Source of the DNA: Liolophura sinensis | Taxonomy: Eukaryota; Mollusca; Polyplacophora; Chitonida; Chitonidae | DNA length: 64,000 nucleotides | Direction: 5' to 3' | Assembly: GCF_032854445.1 (NCBI RefSeq) | Contig: NC_088295.1 | Location: 20,507,385-20,571,384, forward strand | Part shown: one piece after another, positions 57,991 to 64,000 of the stretch | Layout of the letters: each line of letters opens with the position of its first letter | Position numbering within the stretch: the first letter of the stretch is position 1 | Notes under the pieces: model-generated | What the model was told of the DNA's origin: nothing | Database searches by the model: none | Seen by the model: the letters and a program-made list of their open reading frames with translations, nothing else | Position numbers and translations under genes: made by a program

Positions 57991-58332
57991 TCACTCGTAT
58001 GGACGTCTTTCGGGTGGGCTTGACCTGTCCGTCAACTTGCAAAATTGATTTTTTCTCAGATTTCCAGACGAAAACGTGTCTAGATTAATTCCATCCTGTT
58101 CTAACATTAATATAACTGTCAACAGTAGTGAGGGCAATTCCAGACGTGTACGCTTTATGGTAAAGCAGTTACTATATTCAGATGATGAGCTGAGATGAAA
58201 CGAGCTATGAACATTGTAAAGCTGAATTAAGCCGGCCTTTATCTGTTGAGCAGCTCTCGACTTCCTCCCACTCGTTGATTGGTCAGTCAGGAATGTTTGT
58301 GGCGAAGGATCAAAGCTCAAAGTAAGACTCAT
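57991..58332 (-). CDS. Small ORF, unknown (low confidence)
   Basis: The frame runs from an ATG at about 58332 to TGA at 57991, giving 113 residues that start MSLTLSFDPSPQTFLTDQST. It can be extended upstream only through a TTG. It is rich in S, T and L, with a polar, charged C-terminus (RSSPPERRPYE). No known domain, splice site or poly(A) signal was placed. It is one of the longer frames in the window, but length alone is not evidence in 64 kb. Confidence 0.2.
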   Translation of the reverse strand: MSLTLSFDPSPQTFLTDQSTSGRKSRAAQQIKAGLIQLYNVHSSFHLSSSSEYSNCFTIKRTRLELPSLLLTVILMLEQDGINLDTFSSGNLRKNQFCKLTDRSSPPERRPYE

Positions 58333-58489
58333 GGCGAAAAAAAAAGAACATAAAATACTGGACGAACAGGAAATCAAATTGCTGTCTTGTTTTGGGATAA
58401 CTAATCCAAACAGCTGCCACGTGATCAACAAGCAGCATAGGCCTCAATGACAGTCCGGCTCCTGACTTTTGCGGTGTATATATATATAT

Positions 58490-58645
58490 ATTTTTTTTTT
58501 TGATTGGTGTTTTACGCCGTACTCAAGAATATTTCACTTATACGACGGCGGCCAGCATTATGGTGGGTGGAAACCGGGCGGAGCCCGGGGGAAACCCACG
58601 ACCATCCGCAGGTTGCTGACAGACCCACGTACGGCCGGAGAGGAA
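58490..58645 (-). mobile_element. SINE family A, minus strand, head truncated
   Basis: From TTTTTTGATTGGTGTTTTAC to GTACGGCCGGAGAGGAAGC at about 58649. The tRNA-related third is missing, which is the 5' truncation expected in retroposition. Confidence 0.9.
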
Positions 58646-59193
58646 GCAATTATCCCACAATTATTGTTATAATTAAGTTAATTTTGTTGATTTTTATCCA
58701 CTATATAGAGAGAAAGTATTGCGATATGTGGAACACAAAGATTGTTTTAATTTAATGCCACATTTAGATATATTATTCCCACACAGAACAATGATTGTGC
58801 ATGCATGTTGCACGAGTATAAATGTATACACTTACTAAACCACAAACCATGCACCGGTTTATAACTGTATTTTCTCCATTCTTTTCTTTGAAAGAAACAA
58901 AGAAACTGCCTGTTATGAATCTATAGTCCATAGCTGAATCAACCGGTCAGTGTAACCTAATTTATATATACTTCGATGCCTACATATATAGCCGACAGAG
59001 TGTCAGGTAGAAAGAACATGTATTGGTCGCATAACTTTAGAATCATGGAACTTTTTACTCATTTTTTAAGAAATGACAAGCTTGATCCTAATTGGGATTT
59101 TCATTGGGATCAATTTTTTTTAATGGATCATTAATCATAAATACCATTAGGGTAGAGACATACATGTATATTATAGATCCACTCAAAGTGAAG

Positions 59194-59201
59194 TGACGTC
59201 A
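59194..59201. promoter_or_regulatory. Perfect CRE-type palindrome TGACGTCA
   Basis: It sits in AAGTGACGTCACGCAATC. No further promoter evidence. Confidence 0.25.
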
Positions 59202-59359
59202 CGCAATCATTCAGCTGATGCCAACTCCTCTGCAATGACTCCTTTCCTATATTCCAAGATCACCTGTGTACATCGTCATAAATTCACCCGCCGGATCATG
59301 CCGTAGATCGACGAATACATGAACTCATTACATGTCATCATCGCTTAACTCTCCCCAGT

Positions 59360-59545
59360 CTACATTTTCAATTGAAATTTCATTGTGGCTAAGGTACAGA
59401 ATCGAGTTGAAATAATGGCACCATTGTTCTCTGTTGGCTGATGTGGTTCAACATGGTAATGGCCTTTCAACCGCTTTGACAGCTCTTCATTCATCAAAAA
59501 CACACAGAAACCTCGATATAGGTCAGTTGGACAGACGAAAAACAA
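59360..59545 (-). CDS. Possible 3' exon, unknown product (low confidence)
   Basis: A 61-codon minus-strand frame ends at TAG (59360) with a protein-like sequence from MNEELSKRLKGHYHVEPHQP. It has no recognised domain. An acceptor-like CTATATCGAG near 59518 and an internal ATG leave the start open. Confidence 0.2.
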   Translation of the reverse strand: MFFVCPTDLYRGFCVFLMNEELSKRLKGHYHVEPHQPTENNGAIISTRFCTLATMKFQLKM

Positions 59546-60084
59546 GGAAAACTACCTGTAAATGATTATTTATATAACTGCTCATGGGGGTGGAGGATTT
59601 GGTATTTGGTATGTATCCCCATGGACAGGCATAAACTTGCCCATAGGTTAACTATGTCACACTTTACGTGTACCAGTGGCCACTAATAATTGTATATATA
59701 GTGGCTTAATTTGGACTTCGCCTGTTACCACTGGCCACTTGTCACACTGTTGTCGCTGCTCGGTGTATAGCGTTTCTCTCCTGCTAGAGTAATAGTAAAC
59801 CTGCATAAACCAGGATCTCGCTGATGGACTATAATCCCCGATTGCATTTCCATGTCAATGTGTAATAAATGTGCCGACAACACAGCATTTTGAATAATTC
59901 TTGACCAGTACCTAGGCTGCTTAAGCCTCGGTCCTAGGAGTCGTGTAAGTTGCTACTTTTTAAGCATTTATATATGAGCAGTTAGAATAAAAACCTAACA
60001 AAGGTAAACTGACAAGAGGCCGGATTTCACCGATTATACGTGCATTTGACCATTTGTTAACTATATTTCACACTGTCGTCACTA

Positions 60085-60109
60085 ATCTATCCATCTATCT
60101 ATCTATCTA

Positions 60110-60199
<90 letters not shown>

Positions 60200-60205
60200 T
60201 AGATG
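60085..60205. repeat. (ATCT)n-(AT)n-(AGAT)n compound microsatellite
   Basis: About seven ATCT units come first, then roughly 43 AT units, then two AGAT units. The two ends are reverse complements, so the whole tract can fold on itself. Confidence 0.95.
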
Positions 60206-60511
60206 TATGTAGGCCTATCTAGTTATTCGTGACTCAAAATAATTACCATACAACGGTAGCACCGTGTATAAAATGGAACCAAAATAAGCGACCATTCAAA
60301 TTCATCACTGAGAATAGACATACACATAATATGAAAACATGGCGTCTATATAGGAAGACTGTCACTACAAACGTGAAGCTTTGATCGTATATATAGATTC
60401 CTGGGATTATACGTGAGTTTTCAAGTGCATTGAAGTTTTAATTAATCACAAATACAAGTCATTCGATTTTTGATCGTCTTTATCAAGTAATTAATGTGTA
60501 ACATCGGGTAT

Positions 60512-60517
60512 TTTATT
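60512..60517 (-). promoter_or_regulatory. AATAAA polyadenylation signal candidate
   Basis: On the minus strand, about 70 bases after the stop of the candidate exon at 60588-60722. Confidence 0.35.
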
Positions 60518-60587
60518 AACTCTTTCAAAGTTGTAAATGTAAATACTGAATGTTTAACTAGGCACTTATATACAGATGTAGACATAT

Positions 60588-60722
60588 CTAGGCGGCAGTA
60601 CAGTAGCTTTGAAAGTAATCAGATCTACATTCTAAACACAGGTTTTCCTTGTTAAATGATACATAAGGCGCGTTAATCTGGTGCTTGACACAGAGATGCA
60701 TATCGCGCCGCAATTTTCCACA
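60588..60722 (-). CDS. Candidate 3'-terminal exon, cysteine-rich, unknown protein
   Basis: On the minus strand TTTTCATTTTCGTTGTTTTAAG is a long pyrimidine-rich acceptor ending at 60723. Phase 0 from 60722 gives 44 residues to TAG at 60588: CGKLRRDMHLCVKHQINAPY, then CLECRSDYFQSYC. Five cysteines and two histidines, with a C-x2-C pair, could hold zinc, but the spacing was not matched to any finger family. An AATAAA signal is about 70 bases beyond the stop. The gene it would belong to lies at higher coordinates on this strand and was not found. Confidence 0.35.
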   Translation of the reverse strand, partial: CGKLRRDMHLCVKHQINAPYVSFNKENLCLECRSDYFQSYCTAA

Positions 60723-60884
60723 CTTAAAACAACGAAAATGAAAACAACTCGTATTTTCTACTTTGAAATTTAGGTAAAAAAACAAGATCAAAGGATTCGT
60801 AGCTCTCTAAAGTTATACGCGTACTGGAGTGAGAAACCAGTAGTATATTGCAACAACATGAAGGGCCACGTGAGCTGACTATTA

Positions 60885-61146
60885 ATGTTACTAATTGATA
60901 GCCAGGTGGTTAGTAACCAGCCATATAGCCTCCGTGTTTTCGCTGGACCTGATCATCGGAATCAGAGTTATTGTTCTTTGTGCCTACTCGGACAAGACGA
61001 CCCAAGTGAATACCACGACGCTTTTGTGGCTAGAGATCTTCGAGATACGAAACTCTTTTCATTCATTTCAAAGAGCAAGCTGTACACACAAACAATGCCT
61101 TCGTATATTACTAAATTCCAGGAAGATATTCATAATCCATAATTAA
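60885..61146 (+). CDS. Possible exon or ORF in two overlapping frames, unknown
   Basis: Two frames are open here: one from ATG 60885 (85 codons) and one from 60895 (83 codons). The second has strongly G/C-biased third positions between about 60940 and 61050 and encodes a hydrophobic stretch (SLDLIIGIRVIVLCAY) followed by SDKTTQVNTTTLLWLEIFE, resembling a membrane protein exon. No domain was recognised and the splice boundaries are weak. Confidence 0.25.
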
Positions 61147-61855
61147 CCTAAAACAAAATATCTTCTGTGTATAAACATTCTTCAGATATTCTGAAAATTA
61201 AATTGATGTAAATTTTGGGTTTTCTTGGTAAGTGTTGTTTAGGTATTTAATAAATGTGTATACATGTATTAACACAGGTATAATTATTAAATGTAACTCA
61301 TCTGTGTAGTTTCAGGCTGCATTTGTGCATTTGTGAACTTGGGCTTATTTAATGTTAAATACTATACCAAGCCCTGCCTGGTCTATACCACGGCCTTTAC
61401 ACTTCAGCAATGTATAATCGACCGCCATAATGTCATTAAAAGCGTGTGCAAAGTATATAACAGTTTGACAATTTATGTAAGTTAATTACTGTCATCAGAA
61501 AATTAGGTAGTTGTTGTGCTCACGAAGTTACTCACAAAAAGGAGGGATAAGTTTCCAACGATGACGTGTAGCGGAAATGAAGTTTTATAATACCCATCTT
61601 CTTTTTATTTATAACAATGTTTTAAATATTCCAATGCTTTTACTGCGCCAGATAAAAACAAATCTACATCTCTAGGTTATATATTTGATCTATATATAAT
61701 TGTATGCATGTGCACTATACCATGGAGTATTCAAGATAATTCTGATTCACTAAATGAAAAAAGCTTGTTTGAAGTCACGTTACAGCTCTGTTCAAAACTA
61801 TGCATTTAAATCCGTCGTTGTGTCATCCTCTACAGCATACATATAGTACGTGCGT
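61147..61855. other. No gene seen
   Basis: AT-rich DNA with no open frames worth noting and no recognised repeat. Confidence 0.45.
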
Positions 61856-61915
61856 TTATTCTTGGGGTTTAACATCGTACTGAACAATTTCCTAGTCATA
61901 TGACGACGACTTCAG
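61856..61915 (-). mobile_element. SINE family C tail fragment, minus strand
   Basis: TTGGGGTTTAACATCGTACT, GAACAATTTCCTAG and TCATATGACGACGACTTCAG match the tail of the copies at 6674 and 37461. The body is missing. Confidence 0.75.
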
Positions 61916-62560
61916 CATAGTCTTTGTGGCGATCCATTCAAAGCAATGAGCATATATAGTGCATAAACAGCACGTGCAAATATAATTATAGAGGCCCGAA
62001 TAAAACTATATGCAGTATTGTATAAACAATTTACAAAAAAAGTCAAGGGCTTTTCATTTATAGGCCTACATGCACTCGTATTCATACAAATTAGCAAACC
62101 AGTGTATATAAATGATATTATGTAATCATGTGTATTTAAGAATTTAATAAAATCCTTGCTAGTTTTTACGGACAGTCTGAATTTATATATCAACTGGGGC
62201 TGATACCTTTTACCTTGTCATTCAACCGCCTTTTGTCCCGATAATCAGTTTAAAAACAGCCGGAGGGTAAACGAGTTTAAACTAAAACCAGGGTGTAACG
62301 AAGGAAACGATATATTACACAGAATGAACAAGGAATGCAAAAGATTTGAAAACCAATTAAGCGCGCCCGGACCAACTTGTGACGGTGTCGACATGGATGA
62401 ATACTGCCGCAGGCGGATGGAAAATGGTCCGTTCTGATTCATTTCAGGAAGCTGCTTTTCTCTGAATTAACTATGACGTAATACATAAGGACGTTAATAC
62501 ACATGAAATAAAACGAGTTATTTCATTACTTACGCATTGCATTACTTACGCAAGAGTTAG
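61916..62560. other. No supported gene
   Basis: A 93-codon minus-strand frame at 61912-62193 has no domain and runs out of the SINE fragment. Nothing else is seen. Confidence 0.4.
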
Positions 62561-62906
62561 GCAGTCTTACGTAGGAGTCTACGGGTGGTACACGTATTGA
62601 ATAATGCACGGTGGTTTTCTAGCTATATAGAATGTAGTCCCGCGCCAGTGAGCCAATGGGTGGCACACGTATTGAATAATGCACGGTGGTTTTCTAGCTA
62701 TATAGAATGTAGTCCCGCGCCAGTGAGCCAATGGGTGGCACACGTATTGAATAATGCACGGTGGTTTTCTAGCTATATAGAATGTAGTCCCGCGCCAGTG
62801 AGCCAATGGGTGGCACACGCATTGAGTAATGCACGGTGGTTTTCTAGCTATATAGAATGTAGTCTAGCGCCAGTGAGCCAATGGGTGGCACACGTATTGA
62901 ATAATG

Positions 62907-62940
62907 CACATTGCATTACATTACATTACATTACATGTAT
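62907..62940 (+). repeat. (ATTAC)n pentamer run inside the 75-bp array
   Basis: GCATTACATTACATTACATT follows a broken repeat unit and separates the nearly identical left units from the next. Confidence 0.85.
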
Positions 62941-63084
62941 GTATATGATAGCCCCTGATAGAAAGCAGTCCTACGTTAGAGAGTCTACGGATGGTACACC
63001 TCTTGAGTAATGCACGGTGGTTTTCTAGCTATATGTAATGCAGTCTTGCGCCAGTGAGCCTAGGAAATGTACACGTATTGAATA

Positions 63085-63355
63085 TTTATTTATTTATTTA
63101 TTTGATTGGTGTTTTACGCCGTACTCAAGAATATTTCACTTATACGACGGCGGCCAGCATTATGGTGGTTGGAAACCGGGCACAGCCCGGGGGAAACCCA
63201 CGACCATCCGCAGGTTGCTGGAAGACCTTCCCACTTACGGCCGGAGAGGAAGCCAGCATGAGCTGGACTTGAACTCACAGCGACCGCATTGGTGAGAGGC
63301 TCCCGGGTCATTACGCTGCGCTAGCGTGCTAACCGACTGAGCCACGGAGGCCCCC
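63085..63355 (-). mobile_element. SINE family A, minus strand, full length, nested in the 75-bp array
   Basis: Tail (TTTA)n TTTGATTGG, then GTGTTTTACGCCGTACTC, GACGGCGGCCAGCATTATGG, CGACCATCCGCAGGTTGCTG, GCCGGAGAGGAAGCCAGCAT, GACTTGAACTCACAGCG (B box complement) and the head CTAACCGACTGAGCCACGGA (A box complement TGGCTCAGTCGG). CGTATTGAATA at 63074-63084 and 63356-63366 is an exact 11-bp target-site duplication, though the word belongs to the host repeat. This is the cleanest copy in the window and serves as the family reference. Confidence 0.96.
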
Positions 63356-64000
63356 CGTATTGAATAATGCACGGTGGTTTGCTAGCTAGAGAATACAGTC
63401 TTACGCCTGCGAGTCTACGGGTGGCACACGTATTGAGCAATGTAAGGTGGTTTGCTGGCTGTTCAGAATGCAGTCTTACGACAGCGAGTCTACGGCTGGT
63501 ACACGTATTGAGTAATGTAAGGTGGTTTGCCAGATGTATAGAATGCAGTCTTACGACAGCGAGTCTACGGCTAGTACACGTATTGAGTAATGTACGGTGG
63601 TTTGCCAGCTGTATAGAATGCGGTCTTACGCCAGCGAGTCTACGGCTGGTACACGTATTGAGTAATGTAAGGTGGTTTGCCGGCTGTATAGAATGCAGTC
63701 TTTCGCCAGCGAGTCTAGGGATGGTATACGTATTGAGCAATACACGGTGGTTTGCTGGCTGTTCAGAATGCAGTTTCACGCCAGCGAGTCTACGGCTGGT
63801 ACACGTATTGAGTAATGTAAGGTGGTTTGCCAGCTGTATAGAATGCGGTCTTACGCCAGCGAGTCTACGGCTGGTACACGTATTGAGTAATGTAAGGTGG
63901 TTTGCCAGCTGTATAGAATGCAGTCTTGCGCCAGTGAGTCTAGGGATGGTATACGTATTGAGCAATACACGGTGGTTTGCTGGCTGTACAGAATGCAGTT

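Larger units (their letters stand above)
62561..64000 (+). repeat. Minisatellite, 75-bp unit, running off the window end
   Basis: GTGGTTT starts at 62611, 62686, 62761 and 62836, and after the SINE at 63374, 63447, 63522, 63597, 63672, 63747, 63822, 63897 and 63972. The spacing is 75 except for one step of 73. The unit reads about GCACGGTGGTTTTCTAGCTA, TATAGAATGTAGTCCCGCGC, CAGTGAGCCAATGGGTGGCA, CACGTATTGAATAAT. Left units (62585-62910) are nearly identical and form one subfamily; right units form another with AGTCTACGGCTGGTACACG. Seventy-five is divisible by three, so 25-residue repeat frames appear on both strands. These are artefacts of the period. Confidence 0.96.

Noticed and set aside
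62585-63010. 141-codon plus-strand frame with 25-residue repeats
   Set aside because: It starts at a GTG and is the same repeat artefact in the other direction.
63321-63965. 214-codon minus-strand frame of 25-residue repeats
   Set aside because: It starts at a TTG, simply follows the 75-bp period (a multiple of three) and runs into the nested SINE. No non-repeat sequence supports a protein.

Overview
The window looks like nuclear DNA from a eukaryote, most likely a marine lophotrochozoan such as a mollusc or a close ally. It is AT-rich and gene-poor, with no operon-like packing, and it is dominated by tandem repeats, dinucleotide arrays and dispersed tRNA-derived SINEs. The taxon is inferred from repeat style (a SINE tail with the motif GGTGTTTTACGCCGTA and frequent TAGGCCTA words); no diagnostic gene was recognised.

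Layout. 1-1817: decayed 3' part of a non-LTR retrotransposon of I/Jockey type (reverse transcriptase with FADD, then RNase H), broken by a deletion, two frame changes and several stops. 2300-8050: mostly featureless DNA with SINE remnants. 8158-10545: satellite with an exact 82-bp period, 29 units. 12361-13328: element with long inverted repeats (arms about 90% identical in the core) carrying a nested SINE. 13330-17510: SINE fragments, a TA array and a G-rich tract. 24155-25945: 24-bp-core minisatellite rich in CAGCTG, split by a SINE with a target-site duplication. 32103-41700: more SINE copies and a short 43-bp repeat. 44797-45430: 31-bp minisatellite. 49229-50616: long TA arrays. 51500-53050: a cysteine-rich ORF, a tRNA-like SINE head and a 39-bp minisatellite whose period keeps the reading frame. 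55500-58650: two SINE copies. 60085-60205: TATC/TA array. 62561-64000: a 75-bp minisatellite split by a SINE and running off the window end.

Genes. No complete gene could be identified. A few short segments look like possible exons because of coding-like composition, good splice acceptors or nearby AATAAA signals. The best are on the minus strand at 38460-38648, 40867-41049, 43065-43148, 23137-23426 and 60588-60722. They have no recognised homology and are given at low to moderate confidence. If real, the window covers intron or 3'-end territory of one or more minus-strand genes with long introns.

All repeat periods, target-site duplications and alignments were read by hand from the sequence; no database or program was used.
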